Assembly: GCA_022820485.1 (NCBI GenBank)
Contig: JAJEFJ010000084.1
Coordinates: 46,340 to 110,339, forward strand
DNA length: 64,000 bases
DNA from: Candidatus Latescibacterota bacterium
GTDB taxonomy: Bacteria > Latescibacterota > UBA2968 > UBA8231
Reading direction: 5' to 3'
A model generated the notes under the pieces. It was not told the origin of the DNA and made no database searches. It saw nothing but the letters and a program-made list of their open reading frames with translations. A program made the translations under genes and the position numbers. The stretch's first letter is position 1. Each line of letters opens with the position of its first letter. Positions 52,041 to 63,893 of this stretch are shown piece after piece.

Positions 52041-52061
52041 GTCGTCTTCCTTTGTTGGAGG

Positions 52062-53972
<1,911 letters not shown>

Positions 53973-54112
53973 CCTAGGTCCTCCTTTAGGAATCGTCCCA
54001 AATACCATCCGACCCTACCGCCTAACAGGGTCGATCTTGACATGCCCCTAGGACAGAGACACATTAGAATTAATCAATCTCAATCAAGACTCATCACAGG
54101 AGCAAAAACAAC

Positions 54113-54427
54113 ATGGGCAAACAGGCGCAGTCTTGCAAACCTGTAGTACACCATATCCCCATCACCAAAGCACGCATCAACCTAGGTCAAGTCGTGCGCC
54201 GCACTTACCTCAACCGCGAGTGCTTTGTCCTAGAGAAGGACGGCATCCCCGTGGCTGGCATCATAAACGTGGACGACATGGCAGATTGGCTTGAGCAGCA
54301 GGACCCTAGTATGCGCACACAGATTGCCGAGGGCTATGCAGAATACCAAAAAGGCGATACTACTTCGCTGGATGAGTTCATCACGGATGTACGCAAGAAA
54401 AGCCCCGGCAAGCGAGAAAGCAAGTAA
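54113..54427 (+). CDS. Phd/YefM-like antitoxin
   Basis: 104 aa. VHHIPITKARINLGQVVRRTYLNRECFVLEKDGIPVAGIINVDDMADWLE is the Phd/YefM fold; the C-terminal helix (LDEFITDVRKKSPGKRESK) would bind the toxin. AGGAG precedes the ATG. It lies 3 bp before the RelE-like gene. TTGACA at 54037-54042 may be part of its promoter. It should bind DNA and repress the pair. Confidence 0.85.
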   Translation: MGKQAQSCKPVVHHIPITKARINLGQVVRRTYLNRECFVLEKDGIPVAGIINVDDMADWLEQQDPSMRTQIAEGYAEYQKGDTTSLDEFITDVRKKSPGKRESK

Positions 54428-54430
54428 TCC

Positions 54431-54715
54431 ATGCCGCAGCGGTTCCACGTTCTGATTACCTCCCGCTTCCGGCGGGAGGCGCAAAAGCTCCTCAAGCAGC
54501 ACCCGGAGCTTGTGGACGTGCTCGAACAGCTACAAGAAATGCTGGCGACAGATCCCTACAATCGCTCGCACGAACACGACGTCAAGAAGCTCAGCGGTTT
54601 GGGCAAGGGTGAGGGGCAATGGCGCGTACGCATGGGGGACTACCGCGTTCGCTACGACATCGCAGGTAACGACGTAGTGCTCTACTCATTCCGGCACCGA
54701 CGAGAAGTGTACTGA
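54431..54715 (+). CDS. RelE/ParE-family toxin
   Basis: 94 aa. FHVLITSRFRREAQKLLKQHPELVDVLEQLQEML, then DVKKLSGLGKGEGQWRVRMGDYRVRYDIAGNDVVLYSFRHRREVY. The WRVRMGDYRVRY and FRHRREVY motifs carry the Arg/Tyr residues used by RelE mRNA interferases. Directly after the antitoxin. Confidence 0.9.
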   Translation: MPQRFHVLITSRFRREAQKLLKQHPELVDVLEQLQEMLATDPYNRSHEHDVKKLSGLGKGEGQWRVRMGDYRVRYDIAGNDVVLYSFRHRREVY

Positions 54716-54786
54716 TGGAGGTGTAGTGTCCCAAATTGGACAGGTGGTTAAGGTGCGATATTTGAGCAACCCGCTAACTAGGGACA

Positions 54787-54868
54787 CTCAGTGTTTTCGA
54801 GACGGCCGTGCTCCCAGTGACCGTGCGGACAAGCAAGCCGCGGAAAAGGCTCCTCACCCAGCGGCCGG
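54787..54868 (-). pseudogene. Fragment: internal copy of the esterase gene
   Basis: About 82 bp align without gaps to 53625-53706 inside the esterase-like gene (about 88 percent). The minus-strand reading keeps the frame and the segment ACPHGHWEHGRLENTE. It ends 12 bp before the DUF6785 gene stop. It is on the other side of the toxin-antitoxin pair from its parent. Confidence 0.8.
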
Positions 54869-54879
54869 TTGGGCCGTTT

Positions 54880-56847
54880 TCACACCCAGTAGAGCCCGTG
54901 CCCCTGTTCGCCCGTGATCAGGTCGACGATCAGCCAAAAAGCGATAACGGCGAATTGACCGAGGATAAGCCCGAGAAAAAAAGGCCGCACGGCCTTGAGC
55001 ACCCGGGGGCCACCGTAGCGCGTCAGCACGGCCTTGAACAGCCACACCAAAAAGACACTGAACCAGATGTGGCGGGTCAGCATCATCTGCGAGACGGCAA
55101 AGCCCATGGGGTGGATGGGGAAGGTCAGCAGATGACTGCGGATCCAGTAGAGGGCGGTCATGACCGCCCCGCCCAAAGCCATCAGGCCCAAGCCGCTGTA
55201 ATCTGGTCCGGCCGGATCGCGCAGATAACTGGCCGCAAAGTCAACGGTGTAGCGGGGGCCGTTGAGAAAAAACCAAGTATTGGCGTTGTTGGCACCGCTC
55301 TCGTAGGCGTAGTACAGGGTCGTCCATACCGATACGCCCAGACTCAGGACCACGGCCAGTATCATGCTGCCGAGGACCAAGCCTTTGTTGCGGATCGATT
55401 CGGTCAGCTTGAGGCCGTTGGCCGCCGCCGCCATGACAAAGGTGCGCACATCGCTCATCCACACCTGGCCGAAGGAAAGCACGCCGATGGTGCCGGGAGC
55501 ACCCAGCACCTGGGTGCCGAAAAGACTGCGGACCACCGTGGGGGTAATCAATTGAGCCCGGGTGGCGGCCAAGCCCGATTCGCAGAGAATGCGGGTGATG
55601 CCCAGAAAAGTCAGCGAAGCCATCAGCACAAAAGTAAGGGCGGCCCACCAAGGCACCCCGATGGCAATAAACCATCCGGTCATCAGCGCCAAGCCCAGCA
55701 ACAGTTGCAGATAAACGGCCCGGGCCGAAAAGTCGGCGCTAGAGGCGGTTTTCGGACGTAGGGCCGCCTGCCAGCTCTGCCGCAGGTGCCGACGGGCGAT
55801 CCACAGGGTGTGGCCCACCAAGGCCATGAGGGCACCGAACTGGACGAAGGCCATGATTGAGCCGCCATCGCTCTGCGTGTAGATATCAACGTCGAGGGTG
55901 CGGGTGAGGCCGATAACGCTGAAATAGCCTTTGATTGCGTAGCCCAGCAAATAGAAAAACCAGACGCTGAGCGCCACTTCCTGATGAATGAGGTAGGCAA
56001 AGCCCATCATGGGGAAACTGAGATTGATGGTCAGGTTCTCCATGCCGTGGAAAACGGGTACGCTGGTGTTGAGGACGATGCGGGGGAAGAAGTGGAAGTA
56101 GGCGTTGAGGCCGTTGAGCGAGGTGACGATGAAGGGGATGGCAAAGCCGCTCCACATCACCGGATTGCGAAAAAAGGAATTGAGGGCGCGACCGGGCTGC
56201 TGGGTGCCCATCACCAAGGGCAGTTGGGCTAAGGGATAGGCCAAGCGCTCGTATTCGATCCACTGGCGGCGGAAGAGAACGGCCAGCGCAATCATGACCA
56301 TGTACAGGCCCAACAAGACTGGCAGCCAGTTCAGCAGGGGGCGGATCCAGGCCATCCAAGGAATGGGCTGGTCGCGGGCAATGCCCTCGTAAAAGCCGCG
56401 GATGACGTCTTCGCCTTGGGGCACCAGCCAGTGCGGCACAAAGGGATGAATGAGTTCGGCCCATTGGTTTTCGGGGGAGGCCAGATAGGAAATCGCCGGC
56501 AGGATGGGAATCAGGTACAGGGTCAGCCCCATGGTACATATAGAACAGGAAATGGCCGCCATCACATAGGCAATGGACAGTTCCCCCGAAGACAGGGCTA
56601 GGTAGGGGAGGAAACGGCGCAGCAGACCATTGACGAACAGGGCGAGGAAAAACAGCAGGAAAACGGCGGCCGCGGTGGTAAAGTCAATAGTCAGGTAGGA
56701 GCCGCGCACCACCAAACTATTATAAGGCCCCCAAAAAGCGACTAGAACGCTCAAGACCGTCCCCGCGGACAAGGCCCAGAGCGGACGGACGGGGGCTGGG
56801 GTCAATGGATGGGCGTTGGCGACCACGGCCCTACCAATTTCTGCCAC
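54880..56847 (-). CDS. Large integral membrane protein of DUF6785/DUF6784 type (OPT-like transporter)
   Basis: 655 aa with about 14 hydrophobic segments. VVRGSYLTIDFTTAAAVFLLFFLALFVNG, FPRIVLNTSVPVFHGMENLTINLSFPMMGFAYLIHQEVALSVWFFYLLG, LGITRILCESGLAATRAQLITP and IRSHLLTFPIHPMGFAVSQMMLTRHIWFSVFLVWLFKAV are typical blocks of this family, often beside glycan genes in uncultivated bacteria. Probably an uptake transporter related to oligopeptide transporters. Substrate unknown. Confidence 0.8.
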   Translation of the reverse strand: MAEIGRAVVANAHPLTPAPVRPLWALSAGTVLSVLVAFWGPYNSLVVRGSYLTIDFTTAAAVFLLFFLALFVNGLLRRFLPYLALSSGELSIAYVMAAISCSICTMGLTLYLIPILPAISYLASPENQWAELIHPFVPHWLVPQGEDVIRGFYEGIARDQPIPWMAWIRPLLNWLPVLLGLYMVMIALAVLFRRQWIEYERLAYPLAQLPLVMGTQQPGRALNSFFRNPVMWSGFAIPFIVTSLNGLNAYFHFFPRIVLNTSVPVFHGMENLTINLSFPMMGFAYLIHQEVALSVWFFYLLGYAIKGYFSVIGLTRTLDVDIYTQSDGGSIMAFVQFGALMALVGHTLWIARRHLRQSWQAALRPKTASSADFSARAVYLQLLLGLALMTGWFIAIGVPWWAALTFVLMASLTFLGITRILCESGLAATRAQLITPTVVRSLFGTQVLGAPGTIGVLSFGQVWMSDVRTFVMAAAANGLKLTESIRNKGLVLGSMILAVVLSLGVSVWTTLYYAYESGANNANTWFFLNGPRYTVDFAASYLRDPAGPDYSGLGLMALGGAVMTALYWIRSHLLTFPIHPMGFAVSQMMLTRHIWFSVFLVWLFKAVLTRYGGPRVLKAVRPFFLGLILGQFAVIAFWLIVDLITGEQGHGLYWV

Positions 56848-56939
56848 TGTAGGATAGGCACTGATTTGAACGTCTCGCGCATACCATAGATATATCTAAG
56901 CAGAGAGAAGGTAGCAAAAGAGGAGCTAAAGCACAGCCT

Positions 56940-57764
56940 TCACGCCTTAACCGCACCCGCCATCAAACCATCCGTCAGTCGCTTTCTCACCAGCAGGAAC
57001 AGCAAGATCGTGGGTACCGTCGCCACCACGGCAGTGGCCATCAAATAATTCCACTCCACCACGTTGTTTTTCTCCCAAGCATAGAGCGCCATGGTAATCG
57101 GCTGCATGGTCCGTTTGGAAACCAGCACCAGCGCAAAGATGAATTCGTTCCAAGCGCTGACAAAGGTGAAAATAGCCGTAGTCGTCAGCCCAGGGGCCGT
57201 CAGCGGTAGAGCAATTCTGAAGATCATCCCCGTTCGCGAGAGGCCGTCGATCATGGCGGCATCTTCCAATTCCTCGGGGATATTCTTGAAAAACCCGCGC
57301 AACATCCAGATGGAAAACGGCAGGGTTATCGCCGTATTCACCAAGATCAAGGCCGTGTACGTATCCAGTAGCTGTAAAGCTTTCATCATCTCGAACAAGG
57401 GGATGAGGACAATCACCGGCGAAAACATCTGCACCACTAGGATGCCCATGCCGAATAGACCCCGGCCGCGAAATTTGATGCGCGCCATTGCATAGGCCGC
57501 CGGGGTCGCCACAATGATGTTGAAAAACACCGCGGCCAAGGCGATGAACAGACTGTTCAACAGGTGCCGCGCCATTGGAATGCGGACAAAAATATCCACG
57601 TAGTTGTGCCATACAAACGCGCGCGGGACCAGCGTCGCCGGCGATTGAAACACCTCCCCCATGGTCTTTAACGAAGTCCCGGCGACGACCAACAGCGGAA
57701 AGAGCGTAAAGACCGCAAGCCCCGCCATAAGTGTGGTGCGCAATAGCGCGCTGGGCAGTGTCAC
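56940..57764 (-). CDS. Carbohydrate ABC transporter permease (MalG type)
   Basis: 274 aa, six membrane segments. ALAAVFFNIIVATPAAYAMARIKFRGRG starts the core; the EAA loop reads EELEDAAMIDGLSRTGMIFRIALPLTAPGL, and FALVLVSKRTMQPITMALYAW follows. It overlaps the MalF-type gene by 4 bp. The associated ATPase is missing from the window and is presumably shared from elsewhere. Confidence 0.9.
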   Translation of the reverse strand: MTLPSALLRTTLMAGLAVFTLFPLLVVAGTSLKTMGEVFQSPATLVPRAFVWHNYVDIFVRIPMARHLLNSLFIALAAVFFNIIVATPAAYAMARIKFRGRGLFGMGILVVQMFSPVIVLIPLFEMMKALQLLDTYTALILVNTAITLPFSIWMLRGFFKNIPEELEDAAMIDGLSRTGMIFRIALPLTAPGLTTTAIFTFVSAWNEFIFALVLVSKRTMQPITMALYAWEKNNVVEWNYLMATAVVATVPTILLFLLVRKRLTDGLMAGAVKA

Positions 57765-58633
57765 GACTCAGCCTCTTCCCTGTAGAAGAGACGCCACTGG
57801 AGGAAGCTGATGGCGACCAGCAACAAGAAGGCCAAAAAGGCCATGCTACTGGCCTGGCCAAAGTTGAAGTAGCCAAAGGCGCGGCGAAAAATCTCCGTGA
57901 CCATGATCTGGGTCTGGTTGGCCGGCCCACCCCCGGTGATTACGTAGATGAAGACAAAGCTGTTGAAGGACCAGATGAAACTAATCAGCAAAACCGCCAG
58001 CGCGACCGGACGGAGCAGGGGTACGGTGATATACCAAAACTTCTGCCACGCCGTAGTCCCGTCTATAATGGCGGCCTCGTATAGATGGACGGGAATCGAC
58101 TGCAAGGCCGAGAGGAATGCAAAAGTAGTGAACGGCAACGCCGTCCACAGCCGAGCGAACAGGGCACCGCCAAACGCCGTAGAAGCACTCGTCAACCACT
58201 GCACGGGATGATCGACGATATGCAGCGACAGCAACAGCGCGTTGAGGTGTCCGTACTCGCCGTTGTACATCCACTTCCAGGCGATGGCCGCCACTACCAG
58301 CGGCGTGGCCCAGGCCAAGATCAACGAACTGCGGAGCAACTCGCAGATAATCGTACTGCGGCTCAACAATAGAGCAGCGGCCAAGCCCGCTCCCACATTC
58401 ATCAGTACGGCAAGCACCGTCCACACGGCCGTGTTTTTAAGCACCAGCAGAAAGATGTCGTCCCCGACCAGACCCGTATAGTTCTGCGCTCCCACAAAGA
58501 CCTCCCCTTTGTAGGAGGTGTGGTAGAGACTGGTCTTGAGGATTTCGACTATGGGAAATCCCATGAACAGCAACAGCCAGAGGGCCGCTGGCGCAATGTA
58601 AAAATAGGCCAGCCGGCGTTTCTCTCTTTCCAC
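57761..58633 (-). CDS. Carbohydrate ABC transporter permease (MalF type)
   Basis: 290 aa, six membrane segments. The EAA loop is LYEAAIIDGTTAWQKFWYITVPLLRPVAL; VIYVITGGGPANQTQIM-like text (FVFIYVITGGGPANQTQI) is typical of sugar permeases. Overlaps the MalG-type gene and follows the binding protein by 37 bp. Confidence 0.9.
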   Translation of the reverse strand: MEREKRRLAYFYIAPAALWLLLFMGFPIVEILKTSLYHTSYKGEVFVGAQNYTGLVGDDIFLLVLKNTAVWTVLAVLMNVGAGLAAALLLSRSTIICELLRSSLILAWATPLVVAAIAWKWMYNGEYGHLNALLLSLHIVDHPVQWLTSASTAFGGALFARLWTALPFTTFAFLSALQSIPVHLYEAAIIDGTTAWQKFWYITVPLLRPVALAVLLISFIWSFNSFVFIYVITGGGPANQTQIMVTEIFRRAFGYFNFGQASSMAFLAFLLLVAISFLQWRLFYREEAES

Positions 58634-58670
58634 GATAACTCCCCTACATTCCCCGTGCGAAAATGCGGCC

Positions 58671-59930
58671 TCAAGGCGTGGGTAGCGCCGGGTTTTCCAA
58701 CTCTTTCAGCAAGCGATCGTACACGGTATTGAGCGCCTCGGCCGGTGTCGCCGTACCCGCCAAAACCATCTGAATCGCCTCGCCCCATCCATCCTGAATC
58801 TTGGTCCATTCTGGATGTTTGGGCGTCAATTGCAGCAACTCCCTTTGCGCCTGATAATTCTGCATTGGGATCGACCGGTAGTAGGGATCGTCGGCCACGT
58901 TCTTCGTCATGGGCACGCCCCCTACTTCCATATCGATCAACCGGCGATTTTCCAAGCGCTGGATAAAACGCATGAATTCGTACCCTAGCTCTTTGTGCTG
59001 CGAAGTAGAAAACATGCCAAAGACATCGACGATGAGCAGCATCTTGCGATCCTCGCCGTCTGGAATCATCAAAGGCTCGCATTCAACGCCCGCATCCCGG
59101 CACAACTGGTCCTGCCACGGGCCGCTGAACAACATCCCCACCTTGCCCGCGGCCATCTCGGCATAACATTCGTTGGCGTTCAAATTCAGAATGCCCGGAG
59201 GCATGACTTGGTCCAAAAGGTGCATGTTGGTCAAGAACTCGACGTAGGCAATGGCTTGGGGGCTGTTGATCGCCAGCTTGCCCTCTTGGTCGAAGAAGTG
59301 GGCCCCAAACCCCCACATCATGGCGAGCTGATCCTGCATCAGGTGTTTCTGCCGACCAGCGCCGATACAGAACCCATAGCGCTCGGGCGGCTGGCTGAGC
59401 GCATCCGCCAACGCGCGGACCCCCTCCCACGTCGCCGGATCATCTGGCGCTCCCACCTTCTGCATCCAATTCCTACGCACGTAGAGCGTCCGGTTGGCTC
59501 CCACCAGCGGCACCCCATAGGTTTTTCCCTTGTACTCGCCCGCGCTTAGGGCAACGTCGATCCACTCTGCGCGTTCGGCAGCAGTCATAAAAGCATCGAG
59601 CGGCTCCAGCACGCCCCGCTCGGCATATTCGGGTATCATGCCCATGAAGAGAAACCCGAGATCGGGCAGGTTGTCGCCCTGGATCATGGTATTGTAAAAC
59701 GTCGGCCCTTGGTCATAGGAGACGTATTGCTGTTCAATAGTCACGCCGGGATGTTCCGCCTCAAACCCCTCTTTCCATATCCCGTAGGTCTCAAGTTCGG
59801 GACCCATCCAGACGATCTTCAAGACCACGTCCCCGTCATCGGGAACGTCCGCGCAGCCGGACCAGACCGCGCCGAGGAACAGCAATATCCACGTGGAGAG
59901 GCGACGAGTCGCGCCGTTAGGGATCGTCAT
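58671..59930 (-). CDS. Sugar ABC transporter solute-binding lipoprotein
   Basis: 419 aa. Lipobox VWSGC at about residue 26. KIVWMGPELETYGIWKEGFEAEHPGVTIEQQYVSYDQGPTFYNTMIQGDNLPDLGFLFMGMIPEYAERGVLEPLDAFM is the type-I solute-binding fold; GKTYGVPLVGANRTLYVRRNWM is typical. Heads the importer operon. Binds an oligosaccharide or sugar outside the inner membrane. Confidence 0.9.
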   Translation of the reverse strand: MTIPNGATRRLSTWILLFLGAVWSGCADVPDDGDVVLKIVWMGPELETYGIWKEGFEAEHPGVTIEQQYVSYDQGPTFYNTMIQGDNLPDLGFLFMGMIPEYAERGVLEPLDAFMTAAERAEWIDVALSAGEYKGKTYGVPLVGANRTLYVRRNWMQKVGAPDDPATWEGVRALADALSQPPERYGFCIGAGRQKHLMQDQLAMMWGFGAHFFDQEGKLAINSPQAIAYVEFLTNMHLLDQVMPPGILNLNANECYAEMAAGKVGMLFSGPWQDQLCRDAGVECEPLMIPDGEDRKMLLIVDVFGMFSTSQHKELGYEFMRFIQRLENRRLIDMEVGGVPMTKNVADDPYYRSIPMQNYQAQRELLQLTPKHPEWTKIQDGWGEAIQMVLAGTATPAEALNTVYDRLLKELENPALPTP

Positions 59931-60074
59931 AAAAGCACTTTCTCGCTTGAGTGGGTTGCGAACATTGGATAACGTGCAATTTTTCGCCAGCAGTCAAAAT
60001 AGGTAGAATACGGAGCACACGACAGCAAACGGCGCGCCGCGTCAAAGTGCGGCAAGTCGTGGTGCGCTAGCGAC

Positions 60075-61217
60075 TTAAATGTACCCAGTCGATCCATCTG
60101 GCCGCACCGGACAGGTGCGCTGCCAGTGGACGTATTTGCCTTCGCTGATGGCGTCTTCGTTTACATCAATACCCAAGCCCGGTCGGTCGCGCAGTTCGAG
60201 GTAGCCGTCCTTGGGCAGGTAGGGATCATCCACCCAGTCCTTCCACTCGTTGCTCAAGGGCGAGATGTACTCCAGAATTTTGAAGTTGGGCGTGGCCGCA
60301 GCAAAGTGCACGTTGACCGCAGTCGCCACCGGCCCCATGGGGTTGTGCGGCGCTATAGTGACGTAGTGGGCCTCGGCAATCGCGGCGATTTTGCGCATTT
60401 CGAGCAGGCCGCCGCACACGCACACATCCGGCTGAATGATGTCCACGGCTTGGGCCGCCATTAGATCGAGAAATTCCCAGCGGGTGTAGAGACACTCGCC
60501 AGTGGCCAAGGGAATCTGCATCTGCTGGCGCAGCCGCGCCCAAGCGGCCGTATGCTCGGGACGCAGCGGCTCCTCGTAGAAATAGGGGTCGTAGGGTGCC
60601 AGTGCATTGGCCAACTGCAAGGCGCGGACGGGCTCGAAGATCTTGGCGTGCGGATCAAAGGCAAATTCAAAGTCCGCGGGCGCGTGCTGGCGAATCTCCT
60701 CAAAGTATTTCGCCGCCTCCGCGCAAATGCGCCCCCAGCGGGCGACGTCCGGGCTAAGCCGGAACGGACTGAGCTTAAAGGCCGTAAAACCCCACTCTTC
60801 GTTGAGGCGCAGAGCGCTGTTGGCCGTCTCCTCGCCATCGCGCCCCCCCGCCCCCTGGTACACGCGCACCCGATCGCGGCAGGATCCGCCCAGCAGCATG
60901 TACACCGGCAGACCAGCGGCCTTGCCGGAAATATCCCACAGAGCGTGGTCAACGGCCGAACTCACCGCTAGGCCGACGCCACCGGGGGGAAAGCGGAATT
61001 GCTGGGTGAGTTTGAGCATGATGTATTCGATGCGGCGCGGGTCTTCGCCCTTGATCATTTCGAAGATGTAGTCGGCAATGGGTTCTATCGACAGGTCGGG
61101 GCCAATGGAATACGCCTCGCCCCAGCCATGGATACCTTCGTCGGTTTCGACCTTGATCAGCCCGCGATTGCGGCCGCTGAATAGCCCCATGAAGGTTTTA
61201 ATCGCCGTGATTTTCAT
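60075..61217 (-). CDS. Enolase-superfamily (MR-MLE) galactonate-dehydratase-like enzyme
   Basis: 380 aa. AFKLSPF (Lys), FAFDPHAKI (Asp), YFYEEPLRPE (Glu), PLATGECLYTRWEF (Glu) and TIAPHNPMGPVATAVN (His) form the complete mandelate-racemase-type site. Start MKITAIKTFMGLFSGRNRG. The sugar importer lies just downstream (144-bp gap), so it may act on the imported sugar after oxidation to an aldonate. Confidence 0.9.
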   Translation of the reverse strand: MKITAIKTFMGLFSGRNRGLIKVETDEGIHGWGEAYSIGPDLSIEPIADYIFEMIKGEDPRRIEYIMLKLTQQFRFPPGGVGLAVSSAVDHALWDISGKAAGLPVYMLLGGSCRDRVRVYQGAGGRDGEETANSALRLNEEWGFTAFKLSPFRLSPDVARWGRICAEAAKYFEEIRQHAPADFEFAFDPHAKIFEPVRALQLANALAPYDPYFYEEPLRPEHTAAWARLRQQMQIPLATGECLYTRWEFLDLMAAQAVDIIQPDVCVCGGLLEMRKIAAIAEAHYVTIAPHNPMGPVATAVNVHFAAATPNFKILEYISPLSNEWKDWVDDPYLPKDGYLELRDRPGLGIDVNEDAISEGKYVHWQRTCPVRPDGSTGYI

Positions 61218-61324
61218 CTTGATGTCCTCCTCTTGAGGAAAAGTTGGTGGGCGGGTAATTACGCCCTATTTTTTCGGCGAACAGGATGCCGATGATCTAA
61301 CCATAGATTCAACTCGGGGGAACA

Positions 61325-62152
61325 ATGCAATTCGTCCAATTGACCCGCGACCAGCGCCGCGCTTTTGCAGCCGACGGCTTTCTCATTGTCCCACAAGCCA
61401 TCGATGCCGCCGCCGTGGCCGGCCTGACCAAAGCAAGCGATCGCTTGATGAAATCGTTCCTCGACGATCCAGCAGAGATCCAGATGCAATTGCGCCAAGG
61501 CGTCGTCCAAGAAGAAGCGTTCGACCAACTCGTCTCCAACTCGGCCACCATTCCCCTAGTCGTGCAGTTGCTCTCGCCCAATATCCATCTCCACTCGGCC
61601 TCGGTGATCTACAAAAAGCCCCAAGATCCACATACCACAGAGGCGCGGCGCGGCTGGCACCGCGATATTGGCATTGCCGAAGATCTGGGACAAGCTGGCT
61701 TACCTCGTCTCGGCGTAAAAGTGTGCTATTGCCTGACCGACTTTGCCGAACCCAACTCCGGCATGACCATGATGGCCCGAGGCACCCACCTCAATGAGAC
61801 GCCCCTAGCCATTCCCACAGGCGCAGTCGATCCGCCAACAGTGGTCGATCCACTATTGCGCGTCGGCGACGCCATCCTCTTTGAAAACCGCACGTTCCAC
61901 ACGGCTGCACCCAATTTGAGCCAGCGCACCTCCAAGGTGATAATCTACGGCTACGCGTACCGCTGGATGAAGACGGATCAATACCTCAATCCACCAGACC
62001 AACGGGTATTACAGCGGACGACCAACGACATCGACTGGCAGCTCTTGGGCGGCTATTACAACGTCGATGAAATACCCCAGGCATTGATCGACTGGGCCAA
62101 ACAATACGGCGTCAATCCACCCTCTGTAACCTGGACTACGGACGCCCTGTAG
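61325..62152 (+). CDS. Phytanoyl-CoA dioxygenase family protein
   Basis: 275 aa. RRGWHRDIGIAEDLG (His-x-Asp), NSGMTMMARGTHLNETPLAI, LFENRTFHTAAPNLSQRTSKVIIYGYAYRW (distal His and Arg) are the Fe/2-oxoglutarate residues. The start is ATG 61325 with GGGGGAAC upstream. These enzymes hydroxylate small lipids or secondary metabolites; many copies occur in such genomes. Divergent from the MR-MLE gene. Confidence 0.88.
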   Translation: MQFVQLTRDQRRAFAADGFLIVPQAIDAAAVAGLTKASDRLMKSFLDDPAEIQMQLRQGVVQEEAFDQLVSNSATIPLVVQLLSPNIHLHSASVIYKKPQDPHTTEARRGWHRDIGIAEDLGQAGLPRLGVKVCYCLTDFAEPNSGMTMMARGTHLNETPLAIPTGAVDPPTVVDPLLRVGDAILFENRTFHTAAPNLSQRTSKVIIYGYAYRWMKTDQYLNPPDQRVLQRTTNDIDWQLLGGYYNVDEIPQALIDWAKQYGVNPPSVTWTTDAL

Positions 62153-62286
62153 CTGATCGGTAATGGGTGCGGAGAAAAGCAGGGGAAAAACCTATGCTCA
62201 GACAACCCTTCTGCCATTAGTGCTGGAACGGTCTGTCGCCAGTATTGGCGACACAATGTTGCCGGCGCTTCAAGAGGAGACATAAC

Positions 62287-63744
62287 ATGACGGACGAAAA
62301 ATCGGCCTTTTTGTTCATCGACGATGCGGTTATCGAAAGTCTCGACAACGTCGTAAAAGGAGTCGTACCCGCCAAGAAGGTTTCGCCACAACCGCTGATC
62401 GAGAAGGATCAGGCCTGGGAAGAGGAGTGGCTGATCGGCAGCTATATCAACGTCATGTACGACGACGAAGAGAACATCTTCAAGATGTGGTACGGCGTGG
62501 GCCGCAAATTGAGCGATGCACGCGGCGACCAAGCAGACGGACTGGCCTACGCCGTCTCCCAAGACGGGCTCCACTGGGAAAAACCCATTCTCAACCTCTT
62601 CGAGGACGGCGGCAGCAAAGAGAATAACTTGGTCTTTCCGTTTTTCAGGTGGGGGGCTGGGACCGGCGTCATGAAAGACCCCATTGAAACCGATCCGGCC
62701 AAGCGCTACAAGATGCTCTTCATGTTCCAAAGCGGCGACATGATATTCGCCGGCATTGTCCAGCCGGTCTGCGTGGCGTATTCTGCCGACGGAATCCATT
62801 GGGACATTCCCCGACACTGGCTCAATCCGGTCATTCCCGAGGGGTCAGACACCCATCTGGTCGCCTATTGGGATGCCAAAATCCACCGCTACGTCGTCTA
62901 TCTGCGAGGCCGGCCCAACGTGCGCATCATTTGCATGGCCGAGAGTAGTGATTTTGCAAACTGGACCCCGCGCCAGATCATCGTCGCCCCCGACGAACTC
63001 GATCCCCCTCAGGACCACGAGTTTTACGGCATGAGTTCGCTGGCGTATCGCGACTTTCGCATCGGCTTCCTGTCCGTGTTTCACACGCTCTACGAGGGGT
63101 GGATCGCCCAGAACCAGATCGAGGATTGGATGCCGGAATGGATGAACCAGATGGACGTTCAGTTGACCTATTCAAAGGACGGCCGCACCTATCATCGAGC
63201 GGGCAACCGCGAACCCATTCTGCTCTGCGGCCCCCCGGGCAGCTATGATTGTGGATCTGTCTATCCCCCACATGCCCCTTTTGTCCTAGGTGAGGAGATA
63301 TGGGTCTATCACGGCGGCTCGAACGATCTGCACGGCGAGCCTCCGCGCGGCGGCGAGGAAACCCAGCGGGGAATCAATCTGGCGAAGATCGAAAAGGATC
63401 GACTGGTCTGTCTGAAAACGGACGCTCAGGGAATCGCGACCACGGTTCCCCTGAACATTGATCCCCACGCCTTGTGGATCAACGCCGACGCGAGCGACGG
63501 CTCACTGCAAGTGGAACTGGTCGATCCCTTTGACCGGGTCGTGCCGGGTTTTGGCCGCGACGACTGCATACCCTTCTCGGGCAATGAGACAGAATACCAG
63601 ATACAATGGAAAGGTGATCCGCAAGACGCGGACGGGAGCAAAGCGGGTGGTCTCGAACAGAAGATGGTCTCACAGATGCGAGGCGGGCTCAAGGTCAAAG
63701 TGTATCTGGACCGCGCCAAACTATTCGCGCTCTATGCTTCTTAG
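62287..63744 (+). CDS. Five-bladed-propeller glycosidase-like protein (GH43/GH32 type)
   Basis: 485 aa from ATG 62287 with GAGGAG upstream. GSYINVMYDDEENIFKMWYGVGR, LAYAVSQDGLHWEKPILNLFEDGGSKENNLVF, CVAYSADGIHWDIPRHWLNP, RIICMAESSDFANWTPRQIIVAPDELDPP and AYRDFRIGFLSVFH are propeller blades with the Asp/Glu residues of GH43/32-like enzymes. No signal peptide, so it may act on imported oligosaccharides. Substrate unknown. Confidence 0.78.
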   Translation: MTDEKSAFLFIDDAVIESLDNVVKGVVPAKKVSPQPLIEKDQAWEEEWLIGSYINVMYDDEENIFKMWYGVGRKLSDARGDQADGLAYAVSQDGLHWEKPILNLFEDGGSKENNLVFPFFRWGAGTGVMKDPIETDPAKRYKMLFMFQSGDMIFAGIVQPVCVAYSADGIHWDIPRHWLNPVIPEGSDTHLVAYWDAKIHRYVVYLRGRPNVRIICMAESSDFANWTPRQIIVAPDELDPPQDHEFYGMSSLAYRDFRIGFLSVFHTLYEGWIAQNQIEDWMPEWMNQMDVQLTYSKDGRTYHRAGNREPILLCGPPGSYDCGSVYPPHAPFVLGEEIWVYHGGSNDLHGEPPRGGEETQRGINLAKIEKDRLVCLKTDAQGIATTVPLNIDPHALWINADASDGSLQVELVDPFDRVVPGFGRDDCIPFSGNETEYQIQWKGDPQDADGSKAGGLEQKMVSQMRGGLKVKVYLDRAKLFALYAS

Positions 63745-63746
63745 GA

Positions 63747-63867
63747 ACTGATGTTACGCAGCGTTTGTCCTGCCGGCGCACGTAGGGGGCGGTTTGCAAA
63801 CCGCCCCTACAGGGTGTCGCACCCAATCCGCCTCGGGTGCAAGGCTGGATTCCCGTTTGCGCGGGAG
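63747..63867. repeat. Two dispersed palindromic repeats at the window edge
   Basis: 63747-63810 is half of the element seen at 28475-28593: AACTGATGTTACG, then a 29-nt near-palindrome around GGTTTGCAAACC (63782-63810). 63845-63867 is an inverted relative of the palindrome inside the 11156-11258 element (CTGGATTCCCGTTTGCGCGG). Both are probably non-autonomous repeats; the second may also be a hairpin. Confidence 0.7.
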
Positions 63868-63893
63868 TATCTGTGTTGTGTGTCAAGCCTTTT

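Noticed and set aside
54808..55761. 317-codon plus-strand open frame
   Set aside because: Antisense to the DUF6785-type membrane protein; low-complexity Gln/Gly/His content.
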